The notes under the pieces were generated by a model, which did not search any database, was not told the DNA's origin, and worked only from the letters and a program-made list of their open reading frames with translations. From Microplitis mediator (taxonomy: Eukaryota; Arthropoda; Insecta; Hymenoptera; Braconidae), in assembly GCF_029852145.1 (NCBI RefSeq), contig NC_079969.1, forward strand, positions 13,052,465 to 13,116,464: 64,000 nucleotides of DNA, read 5' to 3'. Both the position numbers and the translations under genes were made by a program. Shown here piece after piece: positions 27,444 through 38,544 of this stretch. The first letter of the stretch is position 1, and the number at the start of each line of letters is the position of its first letter.

Positions 27444-28073
27444 TATACCTGTTTAACCTCTCTCGTATTCAAATTTATTATAATGATAAATAAATATAAA
27501 TTATAACCGTGTTATTTACCTATTTGTTTATTAATTAATCATTATTCTCTACCAATTCCATGAGAAATCTTCAAGCTTAATATTTAAGTTTTCATATTGA
27601 AGTTTCTAAATATTTGCTTGCGCCGTTTCTGGCAATTTTAATGAATTTATAAATCCCGAATTTTTTATGAATTGTGTTAGTTTCCATCAATGCAAATTTT
27701 ATTACGTGTGTATATTTTCGTTTCTAAACGTGTTTACTCAAAGTCAGTTTATTGATCCGAGATTTTAGTAGTACGTGATTAACAGTATTGCTCGTACATT
27801 TATGTATAAATATATAAGTATGAGGGTGTCCCAAAAAAAAAATGTTTTTTTTTTTTAACGTCTTATGGGCTCAAAAGTTACTTTATATTATTCAAAAAAT
27901 CCTCACCAAATTTCAACCAGATATCTTTAAAATTGAGCTATCACAGAGGGAGGTCCCCTTTCCCATTTAAAATACCCGCGAAAATTTTTTATGTTAGTTT
28001 TTCGTTATTTAGACTATGAAAAAATTTTTTTTTTAATTCCGCCTAGCATAATTTTTTAGAAAATTAAATTCTC

Positions 28074-28389
28074 TACAAAAAAGTGCTGATGCATTATGTA
28101 CGTCAAACCAACTGGGAAAAAGTTACGGGGCTTCAAAGATCAACAAAAATTTAGTTTCCTCAGTGTTAAATTTTTTTTTATTATTTTTCATTTTTGTTCT
28201 ATCAAAAAATATTTTTTTTACTTTTGACGAGCACACTCTGGTAGGAAATTTAATTTCCTACAAAAAGTATCTGATATCATATATACGTCAAATGAATGAG
28301 AAAAAAGTTACAGGGCTTTAAATGTCAACGAAAAGTTTAACTTTTTCCCAGTTGGTTTGACGTACATAATGCATCAGCACTTTTTTGTA
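28074..28389. repeat. Inverted repeat with ~50 bp arms
   Basis: AAAAAGTGCTGATGCATTAT at 28078 and its exact complement ending at about 28387 bracket a loop of about 215 bp. Each arm continues through GTACGTCAAACCAACTGGGA and its complement. The sequence to its left (from about 27824, starting GGGTGTCCCAAAA) may belong to the same element. The right arm ends exactly where the next MITE starts, so that MITE probably inserted here. Confidence 0.7.
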
Positions 28390-28789
28390 CTCTCTAAACA
28401 TGAATTAGTGGAAATTTCATTAATTACGTTAGTGAAGTAGTATTCACTTCATAATCAGTGTATTTAAATAACAAATTAGCGAATTCTCACTAATAAATTT
28501 AGTACTATAAATTATAGTCTATAATTTTCACTAGCAAATTAGTGATTTTCACTACTGAACTAGCGATATTTTCATAATTTCTACAAGTGAAACTGTTATT
28601 CACTTCTTAATTGATGAATTTCACAATTTGACTAGTAACTTTAACTAGCAAATAATTAAATATTTTACTAGATATAAATATAATTAATAATTGTGGTGCT
28701 ATTTTTAAAAATTTTAATAAAAAACTTTCAAAATAAAAAAAAATAGAAGTACAGAACAATAATATATTTATATGAAGAGTACGTCAATC

Positions 28790-29070
28790 ATAACATCACG
28801 GATTTTTTATTTCTTCATCAGTTATTATTTGGTATCATAACGAATATACTATTTACACTTACGCGATCACATGCATAGGTCAGCGCAGTGGATAGCATGA
28901 AAGACTTTGAATCGGAAGGATGCAGGTTCGAGCCTAGCAGTCACCGGGATTTTTTCATCAATCAAAATCATGTATACTTCCTCTAAGTAATGATTCTAAT
29001 TCATTAATCACATTTCGGATCTAATTACCAGTGTCTTATATTTTTTTTCGCAATACAATTTTTTTTTTCA
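28790..29070 (+). mobile_element. Interspersed repeat with tRNA-like core, copy 1
   Basis: GGTCAGCGCAGTGGATAGC resembles a tRNA A-box region and GGTTCGAGCC (about 28925) a B box, spaced as in tRNA-derived SINEs. A second copy is at 53020-53300. Similarity between the copies extends about 80 bp upstream of the tRNA-like part and 120 bp downstream, so it is not a simple SINE with the promoter at its 5' edge. Confidence 0.65.
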
Positions 29071-29124
29071 CCAATGAAATCAGTGGATTCCCATATTCAC
29101 TTTTCAATTTAATGGATTCTCATA

Positions 29125-29633
29125 CACGGAGAAAAAAATATCGCCAGATTAAGTATACGTATCGCTATTCTGGCTATACGTTGTATAGTGATCTTACTTA
29201 ACGATACGCCCTATAGCCAATTCAGCTATACAGAGTATCCTCACAGTGGATCGTCAAAATGACGATCCGTATCCTTATTTTAGGCATTTTATGAATCGCT
29301 GACATGACTATTGCGCAGACTCTGTATTTAGGCATCCGGCAACCGAGAACGATGATACGTATAGCCAATTTAGCTATACGGATCCTTACGCTGGCGATAC
29401 AGATACCTATATCAACGAAACTACATATCGTTACAAAGGCTATTCGTCGTATTTTTAAATTAAATAAACGAAAACTTATCCTAACCCAAATACGTATTTT
29501 TATTTTAACGATACTATAGATTATTAAATTAATATGAGAGTATTTCTAAATGAGGTATATGAATCGTTATTCTGACGATACGTCATTTGAGGATACATTG
29601 GATAGTCATTCTGGCGATATTTTTCTCTCCGTG
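29125..29633. mobile_element. Nested MITE with CACGGAGAAAAAA termini and TA target site
   Basis: CACGGAGAAAAAAATATCGC at the left is mirrored at the right with one mismatch, with TA on each outer side. The interior alternates variants of CTGGCTATACG and GATACG in both orientations. The 71-codon plus-strand frame inside is a repeat artefact. Confidence 0.8.
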
Positions 29634-29779
29634 TATTCATTCATCAAATCAGAGAATTCTAATATTTACATATTCATTTAGTGAATATTCACTAATTCTG
29701 CGTGGTACGATTGTAGCATTGACAATTAGTAAATGTTCACTTGAAATTAGTGAAAAATCACTAATTCATATTTAGAGAG

Positions 29780-30375
29780 TAAGAGAGTCGCCGTGGCTCG
29801 CGGGTAGCCAAAACAGATGACGATGCATGAGACTCGGGCCACGACGATTCTCTCACAGGGAACCTGAGATGCAGCGTCAACATTTTGTCAACTCTGTTGG
29901 CTTTATTATATTTTTATAATGACAAAATAGTCAGTCCTTCGAGAGAGCTCATGGAGCTCGAACCTCTGCTCTTCATGAGTAATTAATACATCACAATCAA
30001 TTCTCAATTAATTAAACCTTATTGTGGGGTGCCGATTGGCACCCCCAATATTTTCACCTGCGCCATGGCCTGTCCATAACACGATTACCACCCGGGGGCG
30101 AGCGCTTATCAGCAATTCCACCCTGTTCTATAACCCTGAGCGCTCAATAGCAGTTCAGGTTTCCTACCGATTTTCCTACTATTTACCTGCTATATTAAAA
30201 ATATAGAGTTGGAACCAGCAACGAAAATAAATTAAATCGCGAAAATTAAATGAATTAATAATTAATCGAATAATTGACGACCAGGGCCCATCGGGAGTCT
30301 ATAGACACTCTAACGAGGCCAAACCTGGAGCTTGAATAATTAAAATTAATATAAGGAATTTTCCAGTATGCAACA
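29780..30375 (+). mobile_element. 5'-truncated relative of the solo LTR at 41759
   Basis: From AGTCGCCGTGGCTCGCGG onward this matches 41952-42895 in order: AACAGATGACGATGCATGAG, GGGCCACGACGATTCTCTC, a GGTGCCGATTGGCACC-type hairpin block, TCTATAGACACTCTAACGA, and an end near CCAGTATGCAACA. The left third of the LTR is absent where the MITE at 28390-29779 abuts. No protein-coding part of a retrotransposon was found. Confidence 0.65.
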
Positions 30376-31324
30376 GTACAATCTTTCTATACTCGGTTGT
30401 CTTTTTATAAAATTCGAATTTTTTATTATCACAGAATGAAAGATAGTTTTATTGTAAAATGATTTTATTTTAAATTCATAAAAAGGTACTATTACATAAT
30501 TTTATTTTGATAAATGAAGCTAATGATGGAATTCCTGGTACATGTTATCTATCAATGTGACAGTATTCACAAAAATATTGATGTAATTTACGCAAATGTA
30601 AATAGATATTGAAAAAAAAATGCTTACAATAAGATTGGACCTTATTACAATTAATCTATTAGTAATTATAACGTATTAAAAACAAAATAAACGATTAATA
30701 TAATCAGAACTGAGTCTCTGTAATAAATAGACTGTATTTACATCGCTAAATATCAGTTGAAGCATTTAAATTATTAAATATTTTTTTTATAAAAAAAAGT
30801 TTCCATCGGTGCTTTGATTAATTTAAATTCATTGAAAACCTGCATTATTAATACTTTTTTTACAACACATATTTATTTAATTATCATACAAAATAGATAT
30901 TTTATTTCATTTAGAGTGAAACAGTAATTTACTAAATTTTTCCGTAAAATAAATAAAATGATAAAAATGAAATTTTTTACAATTACTTTAATAGAAAAAA
31001 AATATATATTTATTATAAACAGCGAAAATAACTATAAATTTAAATGTCCTACAATTGTGTGAATATCAAAAACAATTTTTTATCAAAATGTTGTTTTTTT
31101 TTTTTCATTTTTTAAAATTACCATCGTAAGTTGTATAATTTGGCATGTTTCTAATTTTCGTATTTAAAATTTTTCGAATAGCTTTAGGTGTTGATTCAGA
31201 CTTTTTTTTTAAATAATGCAATACTTTATAAAAATTAATAGATAATTGATCATACAAACTGCCGAACGCAATTTCTTAAATAACTAAAAAGTTTTAAAAT
31301 TATTATTAATAGTTTAACGATTCA
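30376..31324. other. CycB3 3' flank, no other feature seen
   Basis: AT-rich sequence downstream of the cyclin stop codon on the minus strand. It should contain the CycB3 3' UTR and polyadenylation site; several TTTATT (AATAAA on the minus strand) are present and none can be singled out. Confidence 0.5.
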
Positions 31325-34300
31325 CTATAAGTCCAAGGTATCTTTTAATGGTATTTTAGCAACTTCGAAGAATATCCTGCAAAAAAATTTTCCATTTATT
31401 AGAATAATACAGTTAAGGTAGTTGTCGGGTGATGGGCATAGTGTCAGAAAATTCTAAAATTTTTTATACTTATTAAGGGTATTAAGATACAATAACCATT
31501 AAAATTTCAAGTCGATTGACCATCTCTAATTCGAAATATTTATAATCAAAGTTCGTATCATTAACATTACGAGCAATGAGAAATATGTGTTTCAAGTCGC
31601 GTTCGTGATTCTAATAAAAAAAACTAACAGTCAGAAACTTGTAAAAAACTAACAGAAAATTAGTGAATTTGTCCTGAATTTATTTATAAAAAAAAAATAA
31701 ATAAGAACGTTTCAAAGAATATTAAAAAAATATTAAGGAAGTACACAAATAATAAATATAGTGAAACTTATTAGTTCAATTCTTATGTATACTTTTAATG
31801 TTTTTGGTTTTTTAACTTTTTAATATGCATGTTAATCGCTTGAAGATCTTGACGATTGGTTTCGACTAAGATTTTTTTTTCTAACAGCCTTTTTAATTCT
31901 AACTGCTTAATTTTTTCACTATTGGAATCACTATATACTAATTTTTCTTCAAAATAGTATTAAAATCGGATTCGCGCCGTGCCACTTTTTGAACAGTTTT
32001 GACAAAAAAAAAATTTATCGGATTTTTCAGTCAAAAAAAAAGGAAAGTCAAAATTTTTCCAGCTTTGTCACGAAGTTCACTGACTTTTCCAGATTTTTCA
32101 GAAATGTGGCCACCATGTTATTTTCCAAATTAATTTTTCTTCATACCCGGACGAAAGTACGTACTTTCGGCCTCGAGTTTACGGCAGAAAGTCTAACATT
32201 TCTGCTGTGCTGGGATTACTCGCGCGCCATCTATAACAGCGGGCGGAAAGAAAGTAACAGCGGGACGAAAGAGTTTTTCGTGCACACTGGCACCCGGTTA
32301 TACGTATACTACCGTCACTTCGAGGAGATTTGCTGACACTCTCGCTCATATTTATAATATCAAAACTTGTCTAAAATTAATTTGAAATTTTAAATGTCTG
32401 TGTTTTTGGAAAAGTAAAATTTACTAAAGATTAATAAAAACACAAAAAATTATTTTTAATAAATTTAGTAATTAGAAAAAAATTAGAAATTATTTATGAT
32501 ACTGAAGTCAGCCGATGTCTACTAATTTTTTGATTTTTTTTTAAACGATCAATTATAAATTAAAAAATTATTTAAAAAATTATGCCTACAGTTTTTTTAA
32601 ATTTTCTACTAAGTGCATATTTTTAGTTTTTATTTTTTTGTAATGGATTTAAAAAAAAAAACTAAAATCCGAAAATTGTTAATTGTCTGTTACCGAAAGG
32701 ATCATAATTATAATTATTTCTTTTAACAATGTGTAATGATCATTTTTTTTGTAGATATATTTGATGCCTGCCCCCCGACCAGCAGCACTCGCTTCGCTCG
32801 TGCCGCAAATGTCGGGGCAGGCATCAATACTTGCTAAAACTTTGTTATATAATTTATACATCTTTGATTTGTCAACGTACTTTCGTCCGGGTATAAAGAA
32901 AAACAGTATACACTACACGGACAGAAAGTTGGAGAGCCCTGAACTGTGCGTCTGAACTCGGCTTCGCCTCGGGCATCATGACGCACAGTGCAGGAATCTC
33001 CAACTTTCTGCCCTTGTAGAGTAATATACTATTTCTCAAAAACTATCAGAGATGAAAACATGGCCTCAACGCCAATCTTTCCAGAATTTTTCGAAGAATA
33101 TTATAGAATTTTTTTACTTTTTTGCATGATTTCGGACGGTGTAAAAAAAACGAAAATAACTTTGATCTTTTTTTTTTTTTTTTTCAATTTCTAAAATATT
33201 TACACCAACCCAAAAAATTATGGATATTCTTCAGAGTATGTACTTTTACCAAAAACAAAGCGGATTAAAATCAAAAAGGCGCTTTTTGAGTAATAAAAAA
33301 CATACAAATAACGGTTGACCCTGTCGGTTATCCCTGGAACTGTCCGCTATTTTCAAGCTCAAAGTGGCCAAAAATATACCCATTGGTAAGCTCCCCGAGC
33401 TAAAAAATATGAGATTTCTTCATTTCTAAGCACTTCAGACTAAAAAAATAATTTTCTAAACTTTTGAAAATTTTCTCAGTGAGAAGTCGATAAAAATCTC
33501 TTTTATACTTGTAGCTTAATCTTATTTCTATAAAAATAACTTTTAAAAAAATCAAAAATAAAATAGTGATGATGACGATTGAATAATAAAATGTTATTCT
33601 AAATGTCTTGTTTACTATCTAAAATAATTAGTTTTATTATTTCGCGTTACTGATGCCATAAGGGCGTATCCCGAAAAAAATACCCATAAAAAGGCATAAG
33701 GGCGTATAAAAAAATTTTTCCGGGAATCGACGTGGTTATGCCTGAAACGGGCAGAAATGCAAAAAAAAATTTTGGTACGCCCTTATGGCACCCAGGGTAC
33801 CTACCGGGAGCCATAAGGGCGTACAAAAAGAATTTCAAATTTAAAGAAAATTTTTTTTCGTCATTTCTACGCGTTTCAAGTAAAAATACGTTGTTTCCCG
33901 AAAAAAATTTTTTTTGTACGCCCTTATGGCTCCCGGTAGGTACCCTGGGTGCCATAAGGGCGTACCAAAATTATTTTTTGCATTTCTGCCCGTTTTAGGC
34001 ATTACTACGTCGATTCCCGAAAAAATTTGTTGGTACGCCCTTATGGCACCCGGGTGCCATAAAGGTGTATAATAGGCTGATGCTTCCTTATGGCATTTGT
34101 AACGCGATTTAGGTAACTAGTAAAAAGAGATTTTTATCAACTTCTCACTGAGAAAATTAAAAATTTTCAAAAGCTCAGGAGGTTATAGTTTTAGTCTGAA
34201 GAACTTAAAAATGAAGAAAACTCATATTTTTGAGCTCGGGGAGCTTACTAATGGGTATTTTTTCGACAACTCTGAGCTTGAAATTAGTGGACAGTTCCAG

Positions 34301-37300
34301 GGATGGCCGACAGGGTCAACCGTTATTCGTATTTTCTTATATTACTCAAAAAGCGCCTTTTTGACTTTAATCCGCTTTGTTTTCGATAATAGTACAAGCG
34401 GTAAGGAATATTCATCATTTTTTTGTTGTTGTAAATATATAAGAAATTGAAAAAAAAAAAAAAAAAAAAAAAAAAGAAATCATCAAAATTATTTTCGATT
34501 TTTTTAGACCGTCAATAATCATGCAAAAAAGGGAAAAAATTCTATAATATTCTACAAAAAATTCTGGAAAGATTGGTGTTGAGGCTGTTTTTATCCACAC
34601 GGAAACAATTTGTTGATGAAAATTACTCTGCAATTTCGAGTAATCCTGGGCCATTCCAAAAAATTAGTATTTTTTATTTCAAAACTTTTAATATTTTTCG
34701 TTGAAATATTAATATTCCTAGACTATATTTTACTCTACTAGTGAGTAATTTCCTAACAGCAGATAAAGTGGTATAATCCTGTGATTTTATACTCTGTTGG
34801 GATCTCATACTTGATCAGTTAATGTGAATATATTATCTGAATCTACTAATTTGTATTTTACGTGTATTAATTTTTACTCCCCAATACAGCATTTCTTTAA
34901 ACTTATTGATGTTATGATGAAAAATTACTTGTACTTCGAATAAAATTTCGAATCTATTCAAGTATTTTTTACTCTAAACTACAGAGTAATAATTCAGTAG
35001 TCTTCGTTAATCTTCGGTTAATATCGGCTTCGATTAAATGTCTTTTATTTTGCTCGCGGGAACTTACGTGTTACGCACACAAACGTATGCTTAGAAAAAA
35101 AGACGATCTCTTTATCTCTCTATAACTTAATATTTATTTCAAATTTAAAAAAAACAAATTGTATCTTTTCTTCTTCAACACAATACGAGTAATTTTTTTT
35201 TTTCGTTTTCAAAATATTTATTTCAAGTCATATTCTAATGAAATTAGATGGTTTTAGATTGTTTAAAGAAACTTCAACCTATTAATTGTAATGTTTATTT
35301 TAATTCAATATAAATTTTATAAAATGAATCATCAACTTTTTATCATAACCTACGAGTAAAAATTGAATTAGAAAGAATTTATTTAGACAGCCGCTAGGGG
35401 TAATTTTTACTCGTAATTGTGAGTAAAAATTAATCCGATTGACTTTTACTCACTGAAAGAGTAAAATTTCTTAATTCAAAAGTAAAAAGTTGTAATGGCC
35501 CAAGATTACTAGATTTAGAGTAATTTTTAGAATAAACGACATGGCAATATTCATACCAAAATTCTTTCCGTGTATAATAGTTTTTGAGAAAAATTAATTT
35601 GAAAAATAATTAGCTTTGCACGCTGTCTCTAAAGTCGTTTGAGAATCCATACAAAAAACGGTATCTGTTATTTTCTGTTATTATTATTACATACTTTTAA
35701 AAAGTGGTGGGGCACTGCCGGAGCATGCCCTTGACAAATAAGTTTATGAGTTATTTTTCCTGATAGCCATTTTGATGGCGTTGACAAAATCTACCACCGC
35801 AATGAGATGTCAAGTTGACTGGAAAAACTTGATGGTGCAAACAGTGGACGATAACTCGTAGTCAATTTGGAAGTAAAATTTTGCTCATTAAAGTTTTTTC
35901 TCACAACTTTTTGTCAGATTGATATGAACTTTCGCTTTTCAAGTTTTTTTTCTCAACTTGAAGGCAACTTTTTGATTCAACTCGCATTCATATTACAGCT
36001 ATAGATTTATGTCAACTTGTAATTTATTTTGTACTCATGTTACAGTAAAAACTTGAAACAGCAGAACTTGACGTTAACCTGACCGAAAATACTGAACAGC
36101 AAGTTTTCGAAAAGAAAGTGTGACTATCAGGGAAAGTGTTTTTGTTAAATGTCAGTGAAAAGAAAAATTGTTTTAAATAAGAATTTCAATTGAACATGCA
36201 TACACTTACTTATGACTGTATTTATTGCGAACAGTAGCTAAAGCATCCTTGTATTTTCGATGAAGGCCTTGATTTAGTACATTGACTATATTTTTAATAT
36301 CATCAACTTTATACCCAGTATAATATTCTAAAGTTGGAGTCCATCCACCAAGATCTTTCATTTGAAGAGCAAGGAAAAGAGCAGCAGCGGCTATTTTACT
36401 ATCACTAAAAGTTATCGTTGCATAATCCATCAATGAATACTCCAAAATGTAACGAGCGAGTGTTAAAGTTGGCATTGATACCTTTATGCACTAAAACAAG
36501 ACAATTAATTAAATAGTAATAAATATTTATATTTTAGATACGTTAAAAATCTAAGGTTTCAAAACTCCCTTTAAAAAACAGTTATAGCTGTCCACGAGTT
36601 TTTAAATTTTACTTTCAATTAATTTATTCTTAACAAGGGTAATAAGAAACATTCGTTTCAAAAGAAAAAAATAAATCAAGCGGACTGATTTTTTAAAGCT
36701 TTCAATTAAAAATAATAATAAATACCCTTGCATAACGTCGGAGAAATCGGTAAGACAAGGGGATCCCCAAGTCAAAATCAACGATCTTTAGGACATTCAT
36801 TTCCATTCTAATGAGCTCACGTTGGCTGTAAGCACCGTCACATATGTATAGAAAATCCTCAACCATCGGAGGAATTCTTTCCTACAAATTGAGTTATAAA
36901 AATATATTCAATCATTAAATTAATAATATTAATGGAGGAATTTGTAATGTTGAAGAAAATATATGTAGGGTAGAAGTACTATTTGTGGCCACTGCTCTAT
37001 TTTTGGACATTTGGTACTTTATTTTAATTAATAAAAAAGTATAAAATAAAATTTTCATTTTATTATTGGAATAAAAGAATCTTTGAAGCCATTTAAAAAA
37101 TTAATTGTGTCATTGCATCTTTTAGAAATTATTTTATTTAAATTTTTCAGGTGTCTAAAACTGGCCCTAGAGTGGCCAAAAACGGTACCTCTATCCTAAT
37201 GATGGCATAGGTTTATGATATCAATAAAATGCTTTACTCACGTCAAATTTACTAGCTATAAATAAACTAGCAGCTCCTAAGAGCTGTAGAGTCTCTTTTC

Positions 37301-38362
37301 CCACAGTGACTTTAGTTAAGTATAAATCGACTAATTTAACAGCTAAATACAAAGTTTCATGATTTAATTCAAATGATTCTTGAACTTCAACCATCCAATC
37401 AACTAATAAAGATCTCATCCACCGTGAAAGACATACTTGTTTTTCCATGTAATCATCAATAGAGAACTTATTTTCTCGGCTTTTGAGATACTCAAATATT
37501 TCCATTGCATAATGGGATACTTGGTAAGGATCGCGCCAATTTTCAGCATCAAAATCCCATAAAACACCAGCAGGTAATTTTCGAATTGGTGTCTTATCTA
37601 AATGTTCAGCAAGTGGTAAAGTTTGAGCATTAATTGAATTTTTTTTAGACTTGACAACTTTTTGAGCTGCTGTGGCTTCTTCTTCTTCGATCTGTAATTA
37701 CTTTGACTTTAAAAAAATTTTATATTTTACATCTTTGTAGTTAAAATTACCACTTACTTTTTCGTTAATTATTCTGATTTTTTTTCCACTTTCGTGGGAT
37801 AAGTCCTCAAGTGCGCTAACATAAAGAGAACTTTCATCAGATTTATCTACGTCACTTGGTTTTTGACTGGAACTTTTTTGCGATACGTTTTTCTTTTCTT
37901 CAACTTTTTTTGTTATTTTTGTGGCTTTGCCGGCAGGTTTTAATTTTGAACTCGTTACATTATTGGATTTTACTGTCGTTTTTTCGTTATTTCTAAGTGT
38001 GTACACAGAAGAGATAGGTTTTACTTGTGATTTCTTTACTACTCTTTTAGTTTCCGGTAATTGAACACCCAATGATTTCCCAATAGCCTAAACATAATAC
38101 TTTAATTAAAAAAAGTAACTCGATTTAAAATAAATAGTATATTTACATTAGTAATATTGCCTAGAGCTGATCTTTTAGTTATTTTGTCTTTGAGAGGTGA
38201 TGCATCTGCTTTTCGTTTAACCCTTAAATCTTTAACAGGCATGTGTGGTTTGATGTTGAGCTGATCTGTTGCTTTTTGGTTTCTTGTAGTAATACCTTTT
38301 TTTACTTTGATACCCACAGTAACAGGTTTATTTTGATTATTTATCACTTTCGATGGTGCCAT
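31325..38362 (-). CDS. CycB3: G2/mitotic-specific cyclin B3
   Basis: Exons in transcript order are 38362-38147, 38087-37758, 37691-37242, 36881-36726, 36490-36210 and 31376-31325, totalling 494 codons. All introns are GT-AG with consistent phases. Cyclin B3 activates Cdk1 in mitosis (family knowledge). A destruction box RSALGNITN spans residues 64-72, fitting APC/C-mediated degradation. The cyclin box begins around MRSLLVDWMVEVQ (about 274) with HETLYLAVKLVD after it. The B3 signature FLRRYAR, SMPTLTLARYILE, SLMDY and the end KYSHK-IFFEVAK separates it from cyclins A and B. The 52-base last exon (EVAKIPLKDTLDL) lies 4.8 kb away, beyond a repeat-filled intron, and was placed from the conserved tail and its CAG acceptor. 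The N-terminal 180 residues are basic and probably disordered. Confidence 0.93.
32137..32902. mobile_element. TIR element in CycB3 intron 5 with internal GC-rich hairpin
   Basis: CATACCCGGACGAAAGTACG (from 32142) is mirrored by CGTACTTTCGTCCGGGTAT ending about 32893. CGAAAGTACGTACTTTCG at 32152-32169 is itself palindromic. Inside, TGATGCCTGCCCC (32762-32774) pairs with GGGGCAGGCATCA (to 32826). The interior 32170-32290 is GC-rich. No transposase domain is visible, so it is non-autonomous. Confidence 0.55.
32915..33017. repeat. Hairpin of about 100 bp
   Basis: CAGAAAGTTGGAGA (32922-32935) pairs with TCTCCAACTTTCTG (32997-33010), and CTGAACTGTGCGTC pairs with GACGCACAGTGCAG with one mismatch. 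The loop contains TCGGCTTCGCCTCGGG. It sits between the TIR element and the large palindrome in the CycB3 intron. Confidence 0.65.
33650..34070. repeat. Cluster of GCCATAAGGGCGTA motifs in alternating orientation
   Basis: About eight copies or close variants occur (near 33654, 33691, 33774, 33811, 33915, 33951, 34032 and 34053), several as the complement TACGCCCTTATGGC. Flanks CCCGGTAGGTACCCTGGG and CACCCAGGGTACCTACCGGG are mutual complements. Long A/T runs fill the spaces. No transposase is visible. Confidence 0.75.
34597..35574. mobile_element. MITE (~980 bp) inserted in the giant palindrome
   Basis: Termini ACACGGAAACAATTTG and its near complement CAAAATTCTTTCCGTGT extend inward as imperfect inverted repeats of about 80 bp, including AGTAATCCTGGGCCATT and AATGGCCCAAGATTACT. 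Spaced GAGTAAT and ATTACTC motifs fill the body. TA lies at the right edge. No coding content. Confidence 0.7.
35757..36133. mobile_element. MITE of the CCTGATAGCCA family
   Basis: CCTGATAGCCATTTTGATGG at the left is matched by GTGTGACTATCAGG at the right. The body shows AACTTG/CAAGTT motifs in both orientations, as in the cluster at 40798-43910. It lies in CycB3 intron 5, close to exon 5. Confidence 0.65.
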
Positions 38363-38544
38363 TTTTTATCTTCTCTACAATAGAATCAGCACTGAAAATT
38401 ATTTATTTTAATTTAATAAATAAAAGTTAAAATAAATTCTTACATTAGTGATAAGAAAGAAATTTATTCGTAAAATGATAGCAGGTGACAACTGAATAAA
38501 TTTCATTATAAAAGTAAAGAAATAAAAAAATAAACACTACCCTG

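Larger units (their letters stand above)
28390..29779. mobile_element. Composite MITE with CTCTCTAAA termini, containing two other repeats
   Basis: CTCTCTAAACATGAATTAGT at the left and its near complement ending TTTAGAGAG at the right are each flanked by TA. The body is full of ATTAGTGA/TCACTAAT motifs. A tRNA-like repeat (28790-29070) and a second MITE (29125-29633) sit inside it, which accounts for its 1.39 kb length. Confidence 0.7.
33033..35590. repeat. Giant inverted repeat in CycB3 intron 5
   Basis: Left arm 33033-33640 runs through TTTCTCAAAAACTAT, CGCCAATCTTTCCAGAA, AAGGCGCTTTTTGAGTAAT, ACGGTTGACCCTGTCGG and TCAGTGAGAAGTCGATAAA. The right arm carries the complements in reverse order (34115-34595), then a separate MITE (34597-35574), then TAGTTTTTGAGAAA. 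The MITE therefore interrupted an older palindrome. The centre (33650-34070) is a second repeat made of GCCATAAGGGCGTA copies in both orientations. Open frames on both strands here are by-products of the symmetry. Confidence 0.85.

Noticed and set aside
28876..28950. Possible functional tRNA gene
   Set aside because: A and B boxes are recognisable, but no complete cloverleaf or acceptor stem pairs by eye, and a second full-length copy at 53020-53300 shows it is an interspersed repeat.
33647..33998. Overlapping open frames on both strands
   Set aside because: Both come from the GCCATAAGGGCGTA palindrome; symmetric sequence gives paired open frames.
35590..35700. Possible nearer last exon of CycB3 (CAG acceptor followed by a short frame ending TAA)
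   Set aside because: The encoded tail does not resemble cyclin B3, whereas the exon at 31325-31376 gives the conserved IFFEVAK ending in the right phase.
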